The position numbers and the translations under genes are program-made. A model generated the notes under the pieces. It saw only the letters and a program-made list of their open reading frames with translations. It did not search any database and was not told the DNA's origin. From Meishania sp964351985 (GTDB taxonomy: Bacteria > Bacteroidota > Bacteroidia > Flavobacteriales > Flavobacteriaceae), in assembly GCA_964351985.1 (NCBI GenBank), contig CAYGPR010000009.1, forward strand, positions 33,864-97,863: a stretch of DNA of 64,000 nt. Direction: 5' to 3'. Shown in pieces: positions 43,754 to 52,861 of this stretch. Position 1 is the first letter of the stretch. Each line of letters opens with the position of its first letter.

Positions 43754-45145
43754 ATGAAAAATATAATTATACTGATAGCAGCCTTTCTAATTGTGGTTAC
43801 AAGTTCGGCACAAGACATCACAGGCCAATGGAACGGAATACTAAAAGAAATAAACCTACGTCTTGTGCTCCATATCTCAGAAACCGATGCGGGCTATAGT
43901 TCAACTATGGACAGCCCCGATCAAGGTGCCACCGGCATACCGGTGACAAGCACCACTTTCGAAGATTCAACCTTAACCATCTCGGTAACCAATCTTGGCC
44001 TTACCTATACCGCAAAATTTGCAGATGATAATTTTGACGGCACTTTTAACCAAGGAGGAATGGTACTTCCCTTAAAAATGTCTCGGGAAGCAGTCGAAAA
44101 ACCTGAAGTGAAAAGGCCACAACACCCGAAGGAACCCTATCCATATCATTCTGAAGAAGTGACTTTTAAAAACGAAAAAGCCGACCTTACTTTGGCCGGA
44201 ACATTGACTTTGCCAAAACAGGAAGGTACGTTTCCTGCCGTGATTTTGATTTCTGGAAGCGGGCCACAAGATCGCAATGAAGAGTTAGCTGGACACAAAC
44301 CTTTTTTGGTCATCGCCGACCACTTTACTAAAAACGGTATTGCCGTATTACGATATGATGATCGGGGGTTCGGAAAATCAACGGGCTCTTTTGAGACCTC
44401 TATCATGCCCGATTTCGTTACTGACGTTGAAAGTGCAATTGCCTATTTAAAGACCCGAGAAGAAATCGACCCGAAAGAAATCGGACTCGTAGGCCATAGT
44501 GAAGGTGGATTCATAGCCCCAATGGTCGCAGCACGGTCGAAAGACGTCAACTTCATTGTCTTGCTAGCTGGGGCGGGTATTCGAGGTGATAAGATTGTTT
44601 TGCTTCAACAAGAACTAATTGCAAGGGCATCGGGCAATTCAGAAGAAGACATTCAAACGACACAAGAGCTGAACACCGAAGTTTTCAAAATGATTTTGGC
44701 ATCCGATGATATCGAAACTTTAAAAAAGGACCTAACCGATTATTTGACGACTGCCTTTAACAATGATCCCAAGCAACTGGTACCAGAGGGTATAACCGCC
44801 GAGAATTTCACTGCTACGCAGGTAGATATCTTGGCTACTCCATGGCTGGTCTTTTTTTTAGGTCATGACCCGGCCCCAGTACTCGAAAAAGTATCTTGCC
44901 CGGTACTCGCCCTAAATGGGGAAAAAGATTTACAAGTTCCGCCATTAGAGAATTTAAAGGCTATCGAAAACGCTTTGAAAAAAGGGGGTAACGAAAAGGT
45001 ACTCATAAAAATGTTGCCGGGGCTCAACCATTTATTTCAGGAAAGTAAAACCGGGCTGCCCAGTGAATATGGCACTATCGAAGAGACCTTTTCGCCGAAG
45101 GCTTTGACCATTATGTCCGATTGGATTTTGGAGCAGATCAGGTGA
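43754..45145 (+). CDS. Secreted alpha/beta hydrolase with N-terminal beta domain
   Basis: About 463 residues from the ATG at 43754, 16 bp after the previous stop. A signal peptide (IIILIAAFLIVVTSSAQ) precedes a beta-rich domain (ITGQWNGILKEINLRLVLHI, core GQWNG) and an alpha/beta hydrolase: LISGSGPQDRNEE, YDDRGFGKSTG, nucleophile Ser249 in GHSEGG, Asp in LNGEKDLQVPP and His in LPGLNHLF. It resembles dienelactone-hydrolase-like or acyl-CoA-thioester esterases. Being after the ECF pair, it may belong to that regulon. Confidence 0.9.
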   Translation: MKNIIILIAAFLIVVTSSAQDITGQWNGILKEINLRLVLHISETDAGYSSTMDSPDQGATGIPVTSTTFEDSTLTISVTNLGLTYTAKFADDNFDGTFNQGGMVLPLKMSREAVEKPEVKRPQHPKEPYPYHSEEVTFKNEKADLTLAGTLTLPKQEGTFPAVILISGSGPQDRNEELAGHKPFLVIADHFTKNGIAVLRYDDRGFGKSTGSFETSIMPDFVTDVESAIAYLKTREEIDPKEIGLVGHSEGGFIAPMVAARSKDVNFIVLLAGAGIRGDKIVLLQQELIARASGNSEEDIQTTQELNTEVFKMILASDDIETLKKDLTDYLTTAFNNDPKQLVPEGITAENFTATQVDILATPWLVFFLGHDPAPVLEKVSCPVLALNGEKDLQVPPLENLKAIENALKKGGNEKVLIKMLPGLNHLFQESKTGLPSEYGTIEETFSPKALTIMSDWILEQIR

Positions 45146-45155
45146 ATTTATCAAA

Positions 45156-46292
45156 TCAATTATAACGTACTTTCCTTAAAATACGTAACGATTCTTTTAA
45201 AGAGGCATAGATCTTTGCGTCATATTGTTTAATGAGCGGTCGTGCAGCCTCCATATTGTCCTTTGCCTCTTCTAAGCCATTCAGATAACAGATCAGATAG
45301 GTATCCGGCAAATGTTTTAAATCATTTATTTCAGATTGTTTCAGTTCAATTTTTTGTTCTAATTTTTTTAATAATGCGTTGTTGGCATTTAGCACATGAT
45401 ACAAGGTTTTTTTATCGAATTGTGGAGGTTCAAAAAGTAATTCACTATTAATTTGATAAGTGCCATTGTCCTCAAAAGTAAGCACCACTTTTTCCAAAGG
45501 ATAGTATTTTTGCTTTTTTCCAAGTCCCAATTGTACATATTCCATAGTTGTAAACGAATGTTCATCATAGGTGATGGTAATCTCGTCCAAAGTGGAATAA
45601 AATAACTTCACCTGTTCGTTGATCAATTCGATATCAACCCTGGAATAGTAGGTTTCTCCATTGACTTTTTTTCGGTTTCCGGCCCAGCAGACCACGAACT
45701 GTTCTTTAAAGACCTTGTAACTGCTCTCCAGATCAGGGTGGCGATAGTTAATAAAATCGATAACCCCGTCAAGGGTCAACTCTATATTGTTCTTCGCATG
45801 TTGCTCTATAGTAGCGACAGCGTCAGAATTTATATCCTTTAGCTCGATATCATAGGCTTTGGGGAGGCTAATGCTCCCTTCCCTGAAGAAGACCGAACCC
45901 CCGTAGTATTTCCAGATATTTTTGCGTAGGGAACAAACTTTTCCGTTGGATTTTATCGTGACCAATCCCACAACCTTACCTTCCGGAAGATGTGGAAAAG
46001 GAATGTTTTCGTAAGAAATCAATGGTGGATTATCTAAATAGGCATTGACCAGATTTTGGATCTTGCTGTCATCAAAGAAGTCTACTCCGACAATCTTATT
46101 GTCCTCGTCCTCTACTCCGATAACGATGAATGAGTTGTTTTTAGGGTTGCTGTTCGCCAGAGCACAAACGTGTTTCAAAAACTTTCCCTTACCTTCTTTT
46201 TGCCCGATATCGATAAATCGCTTTTTGTCATAAAAACTGTTCTCGTCGTTGTGTGCGAGCAAGTTTTTGACAAGAAGGCGTTTATTGATCAT
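45156..46292 (-). CDS. AlbA_2 (Schlafen-type) domain protein
   Basis: A 378-residue protein with an N-terminal AlbA_2 domain: FIDIGQKEGKGKFLKHVCALANSNPKNNSFIVIGVEDEDNKIVG (about 26-70), key parts being VCALANS and SFIVIGVED. A central domain and a coiled-coil-like C-terminal third (about 300-378) are unrecognised. AlbA_2 proteins are found as ATP- or nucleic-acid-binding regulators and as parts of some defence systems. It stands alone between a hydrolase and a palindromic repeat; the function is unknown. Confidence 0.85.
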   Translation of the reverse strand: MINKRLLVKNLLAHNDENSFYDKKRFIDIGQKEGKGKFLKHVCALANSNPKNNSFIVIGVEDEDNKIVGVDFFDDSKIQNLVNAYLDNPPLISYENIPFPHLPEGKVVGLVTIKSNGKVCSLRKNIWKYYGGSVFFREGSISLPKAYDIELKDINSDAVATIEQHAKNNIELTLDGVIDFINYRHPDLESSYKVFKEQFVVCWAGNRKKVNGETYYSRVDIELINEQVKLFYSTLDEITITYDEHSFTTMEYVQLGLGKKQKYYPLEKVVLTFEDNGTYQINSELLFEPPQFDKKTLYHVLNANNALLKKLEQKIELKQSEINDLKHLPDTYLICYLNGLEEAKDNMEAARPLIKQYDAKIYASLKESLRILRKVRYN

Positions 46293-46320
46293 TATTATAA
46301 CGGGAATGTGGTTATTTTTA

Positions 46321-46434
46321 AAACGTCATTGCGAGGTGCCGAGCGCTTTAGCGAGGCCTCGAAGCAATCTGTTGACCATACCGTAAAGGTCAACAGATCG
46401 CTTCGTCGCAAAAAGGCGACTCGCAATGACGTTT
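46321..46434. repeat. Palindromic intergenic repeat, copy D
   Basis: Outer arms AAACGTCATTGCGAG (46321-46335) and CTCGCAATGACGTTT (46420-46434) pair perfectly; inner arms GAAGCAATCTGTTGACC (46361-46377) and GGTCAACAGATCGCTTC (46388-46404) pair with one mismatch. It abuts the stop of the SDR gene at 46435. The motif AATCTGTT/AACAGAT is shared with copies A, B and C. Confidence 0.92.
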
Positions 46435-47190
46435 TCATAGGTCCTTCTTGACAATAGTCGAAGAAGCCTGCGCCGTGGGCATGACCACCAAATCGGCAAT
46501 GTTTACATGATAAGGTCGGGTAACAACAAAATAGATAATATCGGCGATATCTTCGGCCTTTAACGCCTGAAAACCTTTATAGACCGTTTCGGCCCTATCT
46601 TCATCTCCTTTAAAGCGAACATTACTAAACTCGGTTTCGACCAACCCAGGGTTGACCGCGCCCACACGAATTCCGTACTGGTTCAAGTCGATACGCATAC
46701 CTTGGTTAATGGCATCGACGGCATGTTTACTGGCACAATAGACATTTCCTTTTGGATAAACTTCTTTCCCAGCAGTGGAGCCAATATTGATGATATGACC
46801 CGATTTACGTTCCACCATTTGGGGCAAAATCGCTTTTGAAACATAAAGCAGCCCCTTTACATTGATGTCGAGCATGGCATCCCAATCATCAAGGCTTCCT
46901 TCATCGATAGGGTCCAATCCATGGGCATTGCCCGCATTGTTGATGAGGATGTCAACTTTTGAAAAGTTATCAGAAAGAGAACTTATTTGCTTTAAAACAG
47001 TATCTCTATGGCGAACGTCAAAATTCAAGGTGTGGACTTTAGTTCGGTCTCCTAATTTTTCTTTTAGGTCATCCAACCTTTCTTGACGCCTTCCGCAAAG
47101 CACAAGATTGATTCCATTTTTGGCAAAAAGTTCGGCAGTAGCTTTACCTATCCCGCTAGTGGCTCCGGTAATCAATGCTGTTTTTTTCAT
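46435..47190 (-). CDS. Short-chain dehydrogenase/reductase (YdfG-like)
   Basis: A 251-residue classical SDR: TGATSGIGKATAELF (TGxxxGxG at residues 7-14), NAG in LINNAGNAHG, catalytic Ser in NIGSTAGKEV and YCASKHA (Tyr-x3-Lys). The NAHGLDPI and NPGLVETEFS segments match YdfG, the NADP-dependent 3-hydroxy acid/serine dehydrogenase. It follows the aldo/keto reductase gene with a 12-bp gap; the two oxidoreductases probably form an operon. The substrate is not certain. Confidence 0.92.
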   Translation of the reverse strand: MKKTALITGATSGIGKATAELFAKNGINLVLCGRRQERLDDLKEKLGDRTKVHTLNFDVRHRDTVLKQISSLSDNFSKVDILINNAGNAHGLDPIDEGSLDDWDAMLDINVKGLLYVSKAILPQMVERKSGHIINIGSTAGKEVYPKGNVYCASKHAVDAINQGMRIDLNQYGIRVGAVNPGLVETEFSNVRFKGDEDRAETVYKGFQALKAEDIADIIYFVVTRPYHVNIADLVVMPTAQASSTIVKKDL

Positions 47191-47202
47191 ATCATTTTTC
47201 TT

Positions 47203-48078
47203 TTATGGGACTTTATGGCCCTGATTAGCCTCCAACAAAATGAACCAATCCTCAAGTTCCATATCTATTTTTGTCGCCTTCATGGCATTGGCCAAGCGGT
47301 TCTTTTCCGTTGTTCCGACAACGGGATGTACTTCGGCCGGATGTTTTAAAATCCAAGCAAGCAACAATTGATCCTCTGTCGCCGAATACTTTTTGGTCAG
47401 CGTTTCCATAACTTCTCCAATACGTTGGGTACTTTCATTTTCTTCTCGGAAATAAGCCCCGAGCGGACTCCAAGACATGGCCAATCTCTTGTTTGCCACG
47501 ATGTCATCCAAGGTGCCATCGTACATAACTTTGTCAGCTGTCAAGGAAAATTCTACCTGGTTGCCGGTTACTCCAATCATCGTTTCAAGCATCCTAATTT
47601 GCGAAGGGGTGAAGTTCGAGACCCCGAATTCGAGAATTTTCCCATCCTTTTTAAGTTGTGTTATCGCAGCGGCGATTTCCTCGGGACACATCAAAGGACT
47701 TGGCCTATGCAACAAAAAAAGGTCTAGATAATCCGTTTTCAGATTTCGGAGCGATTCTTCGGTCGACCAAATAATGTAGTCCTTTGAATACTCATAATGC
47801 TTTATTTTATTATCCCTTGCATCGCAGACATATTGAATTCCACATTTGCCGATCAGTTGAATGTTTTCCCTTGGGATTTTACTTTCGCAAAACGCAACGC
47901 CAAAATCGGTTTCGTTAGAATATCCTCCATAAATATCGGCATGGTCAAAAGTGGTGATGCCTAACTCCAAACAATGGTGCATCAACTCGATTTTTTCGGT
48001 TTTCGAAAGCTGTTTCCCCCATTGGCCCCAAGTCATCGTTCCGGCGATAATTCTAGAAAAAGTTTGTTTGTTTCCCAT
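47203..48078 (-). CDS. Aldo/keto reductase (YdhF-like)
   Basis: A 291-residue AKR: catalytic tetrad residues are in FDHADIYGGY (Asp/Tyr), LIGKCGI (Lys) and LFLLHRP (His). The start RIIAGTMTWGQWG is typical of the YdhF subgroup, which reduces a broad set of carbonyls with NADPH in the cytoplasm. It is upstream of the SDR gene on the same strand and is divergent from moxR. Confidence 0.92.
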   Translation of the reverse strand: MGNKQTFSRIIAGTMTWGQWGKQLSKTEKIELMHHCLELGITTFDHADIYGGYSNETDFGVAFCESKIPRENIQLIGKCGIQYVCDARDNKIKHYEYSKDYIIWSTEESLRNLKTDYLDLFLLHRPSPLMCPEEIAAAITQLKKDGKILEFGVSNFTPSQIRMLETMIGVTGNQVEFSLTADKVMYDGTLDDIVANKRLAMSWSPLGAYFREENESTQRIGEVMETLTKKYSATEDQLLLAWILKHPAEVHPVVGTTEKNRLANAMKATKIDMELEDWFILLEANQGHKVP

Positions 48079-48238
48079 AGGGATGTGAAAATAAAAAGAA
48101 ATCCCTTAAAAACTTCACAAAAATGGGGCAGTGGTGATATTATTTAACCAATCGTTAACAGCAATCCAGTGAATAATTTAACAATTTGCACCGCTATTGA
48201 TAATGCAACCGATCAAAACCAAAATTGTAAATTAACTT

Positions 48239-49240
48239 ATGGAAGAAAATACCACTATCGACATTAGTGCCGTGAACGAGAAAATCGCTCAAGAAAGTGC
48301 TTTTATCGACTTATTGATGTTGGAAATGAACAAAGTAATCGTAGGCCAAAAACATATGGTCGAGCGATTGCTAATCGGTCTTTTAGGTCAAGGACACATC
48401 CTGTTGGAAGGTGTTCCCGGTCTGGCCAAGACCTTGGCCATAAATACCCTGGCAAAAGCTGTAAAAGGAAGTTTTAGCAGAATACAGTTTACCCCAGACC
48501 TTTTGCCCGCCGATGTCGTGGGAACCATGATCTATAACATGAAGGTCAATGATTTTTCCATAAAGAAGGGGCCAATATTCGCGAATTTCGTACTGGCCGA
48601 TGAAATAAATAGGGCTCCCGCAAAAGTACAGTCCGCACTCTTGGAGGCCATGCAAGAAAAGCAGGTTACCATAGGCGATGAGACTTTTATACTCGACAAG
48701 CCCTTTTTGGTCATGGCGACCCAAAACCCCGTGGAGCAAGAGGGTACCTATCCGCTACCGGAAGCCCAAGTGGATCGGTTCATGTTGAAAACGGTCATCG
48801 ACTATCCTAAGATGAACGAAGAGCAATTGATTATGCGCCAAAACTTGTTGGACGCCTATGAAGAGGTCAAGCCGGTAATTACTACAAAGCAAATTCTCAG
48901 TGCCCAACAAGCTGTTCGTGAAGTTTATATGGACGAGAAAATAGAGAAGTATATTCTTGATCTGGTATTCGCTACACGGTATCCTGAAAAATACAATCTT
49001 GAGAACCTGAAACCTTTGATCAGCTTTGGCGCCTCACCAAGGGGAAGCATCAACTTAGGTATCGCCGCCAAATGCTATGCTTTCATCAAGCGCAGAGGTT
49101 ATGTGGTTCCAGAAGACGTCAGGGCGATAGTTCATGATGTATTAAGACACCGTATCGGCATTACTTATGAGGCCGAGGCCGAGAACATCACTTCGGAAGA
49201 AATCATCAATAAAATCGTAAACGAGGTCGAAGTACCTTAA
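48239..49240 (+). CDS. MoxR AAA+ ATPase
   Basis: A 333-residue MoxR-family ATPase: Walker A GVPGLAKT (residues about 60-67), Walker B FVLADEINRAPAKVQ, sensor-like MATQNPVEQEGTYPLPEAQ with arginine-finger region. MoxR ATPases act as chaperones for assembly of von Willebrand A proteins. It is the first gene of the moxR-DUF58-bat operon; a short CAGT-rich spacer separates it from DUF58. No promoter was identified with confidence upstream. Confidence 0.95.
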   Translation: MEENTTIDISAVNEKIAQESAFIDLLMLEMNKVIVGQKHMVERLLIGLLGQGHILLEGVPGLAKTLAINTLAKAVKGSFSRIQFTPDLLPADVVGTMIYNMKVNDFSIKKGPIFANFVLADEINRAPAKVQSALLEAMQEKQVTIGDETFILDKPFLVMATQNPVEQEGTYPLPEAQVDRFMLKTVIDYPKMNEEQLIMRQNLLDAYEEVKPVITTKQILSAQQAVREVYMDEKIEKYILDLVFATRYPEKYNLENLKPLISFGASPRGSINLGIAAKCYAFIKRRGYVVPEDVRAIVHDVLRHRIGITYEAEAENITSEEIINKIVNEVEVP

Positions 49241-49331
49241 AAACAGTAGGCGGTAAACAGTAAGCAGTTGGCAGTATACTGCAACCAATTGATACTGATT
49301 ACTGAATACTGAACACTGTTTATCGAAAAAG
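49241..49331. repeat. CAGT-rich repeat spacer between moxR and DUF58 genes
   Basis: The spacer contains AACAGTAGGCGGTAAACAG, AAGCAGTTGGCAGTATACTG and ATACTGAACACTGTTT, an imperfect array of CAGT/ACTG units that can fold on itself. It is not coding and is similar to short intergenic repeats seen in Flavobacteria. It is the longest gap in an otherwise compact operon. Confidence 0.6.
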
Positions 49332-50198
49332 ATGGATACCAAAGAGCTACTTAAAAAAGTCCGTAAGATCGAGATCAAGACGCGTCGTCTATCCGATCAT
49401 ATTTTTGGTGGGGAATATCACTCTACCTTCAAGGGCCGTGGTATGACCTTCAGCGAAGTGCGACAGTACCAATTCGGCGATGATGTTCGTAGCATCGATT
49501 GGAACGTAACCGCACGTTACAACGAACCCTTTGTAAAGGTTTTTGAAGAAGAACGTGAACTTACCATGATGTTGATGGTCGATGTCAGTGGCTCCGAAAT
49601 GTTCGGTACGACCAATCAATTTAAAAAAGAAATCATTACCGAGATATCGGCGACTTTGGCGTTTTCCGCAATGCAGAACAATGATAAAGCAGGTTTGATT
49701 CTCTTTTCGGACGAGGTAGAACTTTTTATTCCCCCCAAAAAAGGAAAGAGCCATGTGTTGCGTATCATTCGAGAACTATTGGAATTCAAACCAAAAAGTA
49801 ACAAAACCGATATTTCAGAGGCCTTGAAATTTTTGAGTAGTGTGATGAAGAAAAAAGCCATCGTTTTCGTGCTCTCCGATTTCATTGCCGACGATTATGA
49901 AAAGAGCTTGAAAATTGCGGGAAACAAACATGATCTCACCGGTATTCGGGTTTACGACGAACGTGAAGAGACCATTCCGAATTTGGGCATGGTACAAATG
50001 CAGGACTCCGAGACCGGAACCGTTCAATTGGTAAACACGCAGTCCAAAAGTGTCCGTACTGCCTATGGAAAATATCACCGGGAAAAAGTTGACTATTTCA
50101 GCGAGACCTTTAAAAAATCAGGGTGTGGAACACTAAGTTGCCGGGTAGATGAAAGTTACGTGAAGAAACTATTAGGGTATTTTAAACGAAGAGGGTGA
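49332..50198 (+). CDS. DUF58 protein (Bat operon)
   Basis: A 288-residue protein with the DUF58 core FSEVRQYQFGDDVRSIDWNVTAR (about 35-57, core YQFGDDVRSIDWN) and a VWA-like part VDVSGSEMFG with MIDAS residues Asp-x-Ser-x-Ser. It is expected on the inner face of the membrane beside BatA and BatB as a client of MoxR. Its stop shares a base with the next start (TGATG). Confidence 0.93.
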   Translation: MDTKELLKKVRKIEIKTRRLSDHIFGGEYHSTFKGRGMTFSEVRQYQFGDDVRSIDWNVTARYNEPFVKVFEEERELTMMLMVDVSGSEMFGTTNQFKKEIITEISATLAFSAMQNNDKAGLILFSDEVELFIPPKKGKSHVLRIIRELLEFKPKSNKTDISEALKFLSSVMKKKAIVFVLSDFIADDYEKSLKIAGNKHDLTGIRVYDEREETIPNLGMVQMQDSETGTVQLVNTQSKSVRTAYGKYHREKVDYFSETFKKSGCGTLSCRVDESYVKKLLGYFKRRG

Positions 50199-51862
50199 TG
50201 GAAGGTACCAGGTACGCAATACAAAATATGAACATCGCATCGCAACACCTGCGATATATGTTGGTATGTATTATCCTCTTAGGGTTTCAGGGTTTTTCAC
50301 AGACAGATCCAAAGGTACGTTCCGAAGTTGACACTACCTTTATCAAAATCGGGGAGCAAATAAGCTTTACGGTCACGGTAGAGGCCGATACCGCTGCACA
50401 AGTCATTTTTCCTGACGGACAAACTTTTTCGCCTTTGGAAACCGTTGAAGCCTACGCTACCGATACGACCCGTGAAAAAAGTCGCTTTGTCCTCCAAAAA
50501 ATATACGCCTTGACCCAATTTGATTCGGGTTCCTATAAACTACCGACACAACGCATCGAAATCAACGGCATAGGCTATTTTACCGATTCCCTTATGGTCG
50601 ATGTGGCTACCGTGCCTGTGGACACTTTAAAACAAAAAATGTTCGCCATCAAGGAGTTGATGATCGTCGACAAAAATAATTCGGCCTGGTGGAAAATTCT
50701 GCTGGGTATTCTGGTTGGACTATTTGTTTTAGGAGGATTGTTATATTGGTTCGTATTCCGTAAAAAGCCCTTGACCGAAGAAGAAAAAGTCGCCTTGCTA
50801 CCTGCTTACGACAGGGCCTTGCTAGAATTAAAGAATCTCGAAAATTCAAAATACCTTATCCAAGACGAGTACAAACAATACTACACAGAACTTACTAATA
50901 TCGTCCGTTCTTATTTGGAAGAAGATGTCCATGTAAGTGCGCTGGAAAGCACGACGGACGAGTTGATCGCCAAATTGGAAATGCGTAAGGATGCTGGCGA
51001 ACTAAAACTGGATGATGACACCTTGATCCAGTTCAAAAGAATTTTACAAACAGCCGATTTGGTAAAATTTGCCAAATCAAAACCAGAAACCTCTGTTGCG
51101 GAACAAGATCGTAAATCGATCGAACAAATCGTAATCAAGACCCATGATGCCCTACCCGAGCCGACGGAAGAAGAGCTTTTGGAACAAGAAGAATATCGTG
51201 AGGAACTAGAGCGTAAAGAGCAACGTAAAAAGTGGATCTATGCTTCCGGAATTACTGCAGGTGTATTGATCGTCGCCCTGGTTTCAGTCGCTGCATATTA
51301 TGGCCCACGAAATGTTTGGGATACGGTGACCCGCCAAAAAACCAAAATATTGTTGAACCAAGATTGGATAGCCAGTTCGTATGGTTATCCTCCCATAAAT
51401 CTAGAAACGCCCGAAGTGTTGGTTCGCCAAGAAGTGAAATTGACTGCGGAGCAAAAGTCCACGATCAATGAACTTCAGGTTTTCGCCTATCAGAGCCCGA
51501 ATAATTCGATTGCAATCAACACCTCATCGTTGTCATTGACAAATCTTGAAGAAGAACCTGATTTTGCAAAATCCGTCGAGGATCTTTTGAAAGATCTTGA
51601 AAAAAAGGGAGTGAAAAATATCATTACCAAGCAAGAAGAATTCACCACTGTAAGTGGTGTAAAAGGTGTCAAGGTATTCGGAAGCGGAAAATTTCCGATA
51701 CCCGATTCAAACGAAACCGCGAAGGGAGAATATAGTATTTTGCTCTTTGGCGGAAAAGGTTTTCAACAACGTATTATGATTACATGGCTTTCCGATGACC
51801 CTTATGCGCAGGCCATCGTTGACCGAATTTTACAAACGGTAGAAGTAAAAACAGAAGTGTAG
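50198..51862 (+). CDS. Bat-operon membrane protein with two TM segments (BatD-like N-terminus)
   Basis: About 554 residues; ATG at 50198 overlaps the DUF58 stop, and an internal ATG at 50228 is also plausible, after which a signal peptide follows (YMLVCIILLGFQGFSQ). An Ig/BatD-like domain (about 36-150) precedes a TM segment (WWKILLGILVGLFVLGGLLYW, about 160-182), a helical cytoplasmic part rich in Glu/Lys (about 185-345), a second TM segment (WIYASGITAGVLIVALVSVAAYY) and a periplasmic C-terminal domain of about 180 residues that I do not recognise. It occurs as a fixed member of Bacteroidota bat operons. Confidence 0.8.
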   Translation: MEGTRYAIQNMNIASQHLRYMLVCIILLGFQGFSQTDPKVRSEVDTTFIKIGEQISFTVTVEADTAAQVIFPDGQTFSPLETVEAYATDTTREKSRFVLQKIYALTQFDSGSYKLPTQRIEINGIGYFTDSLMVDVATVPVDTLKQKMFAIKELMIVDKNNSAWWKILLGILVGLFVLGGLLYWFVFRKKPLTEEEKVALLPAYDRALLELKNLENSKYLIQDEYKQYYTELTNIVRSYLEEDVHVSALESTTDELIAKLEMRKDAGELKLDDDTLIQFKRILQTADLVKFAKSKPETSVAEQDRKSIEQIVIKTHDALPEPTEEELLEQEEYREELERKEQRKKWIYASGITAGVLIVALVSVAAYYGPRNVWDTVTRQKTKILLNQDWIASSYGYPPINLETPEVLVRQEVKLTAEQKSTINELQVFAYQSPNNSIAINTSSLSLTNLEEEPDFAKSVEDLLKDLEKKGVKNIITKQEEFTTVSGVKGVKVFGSGKFPIPDSNETAKGEYSILLFGGKGFQQRIMITWLSDDPYAQAIVDRILQTVEVKTEV

Positions 51863-52861
51863 ATGCTGGAGAATATTGAATTTGCGAACCCTGAGTTTTT
51901 TTGGCTGCTTTTGCTGCTTCCTCTGGCCGTGCTTTGGTATTTCTTTAAGCGAAAAGAGCAATCGGCATCCTTAAAAATATCGACTATAAAGGGTTTCACT
52001 GCTCAAAGTATACTTCCAAAACTGAAGCCTTTACTGTTTCTTTTTCGATTGATCGCGTTGGCTGCAATCATTGTTGCCATGGCACGTCCGCAGACCGAGG
52101 ATATTTCTACTCGCACAAAAACTACCAAGGGTATAGATATTGTTATGGCCATTGATGTTTCTTCCAGTATGCTTGCACGTGATTTGAAACCGAATCGTTT
52201 GTCGGCGCTCAAAGAAGTAGCATCCGATTTTATAAGGGAACGCCCCAGTGACCGGATAGGATTAGTGGTCTATGCCGGGGAAGCATTTACGAAAACCCCG
52301 ATTACCAGTGATAAATCTATTGTCTTGAGTGCCCTTCGTGAAATTACGTACGGCCAATTGAATGACGGAACGGCCATCGGAATGGGATTGGCCACCTCTG
52401 TAAACCGTCTCAAGGAAAGTAAGGCCATCAGCAAGATTATTATTCTTTTGACCGACGGAGTAAACAATTCAGGATTTATAGAACCACAGACCGCTGCCGA
52501 CTTAGCAGTAGAATTTGGAATAAAAACGTATACTATCGGTCTAGGCACGAACGGAAATGCACTCTCTCCCATTGCCTATAATGCCGATGGTTCGTATCGC
52601 TATGGAATGCGCCAGGTAGAAATCGATGAAGAATTGCTGAAAGAAATAGCCAAAGCCACTGGCGGCAAATTTTTCAGAGCGACGGACAACGAAAAGTTGG
52701 AAGCCATATATGACGAGATCAATAAGTTGGAAAAAACCGAGATAGAAGAATTCAAATATTATAAATATGAAGAAAAATTCAGGCCATGGGTACTTTTGGC
52801 AGGTGCTTTGCTATTGTTTGAATGGCTATTGCGAAACACACTTTTTAGAAGTTTTATTTAG
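51863..52861 (+). CDS. batA: BatA, VWA-domain protein
   Basis: A 332-residue protein with two N-terminal membrane segments (FFWLLLLLPLAVLWYFF and LLFLFRLIALAAIIVAMARPQ), a VWA domain with MIDAS Asp98-Val-Ser-Ser-Ser102 and a late TM segment (WVLLAGALLLFEWLL). BatA and BatB form ring-like complexes and support aerotolerance or stress survival in Bacteroides and Leptospira. BatB starts directly at its stop, so they are coupled. Confidence 0.93.
   Translation: MLENIEFANPEFFWLLLLLPLAVLWYFFKRKEQSASLKISTIKGFTAQSILPKLKPLLFLFRLIALAAIIVAMARPQTEDISTRTKTTKGIDIVMAIDVSSSMLARDLKPNRLSALKEVASDFIRERPSDRIGLVVYAGEAFTKTPITSDKSIVLSALREITYGQLNDGTAIGMGLATSVNRLKESKAISKIIILLTDGVNNSGFIEPQTAADLAVEFGIKTYTIGLGTNGNALSPIAYNADGSYRYGMRQVEIDEELLKEIAKATGGKFFRATDNEKLEAIYDEINKLEKTEIEEFKYYKYEEKFRPWVLLAGALLLFEWLLRNTLFRSFI

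Noticed and set aside
49241..49331. CRISPR-like direct repeats
   Set aside because: Units are short, imperfect and without spacers; no cas genes nearby.
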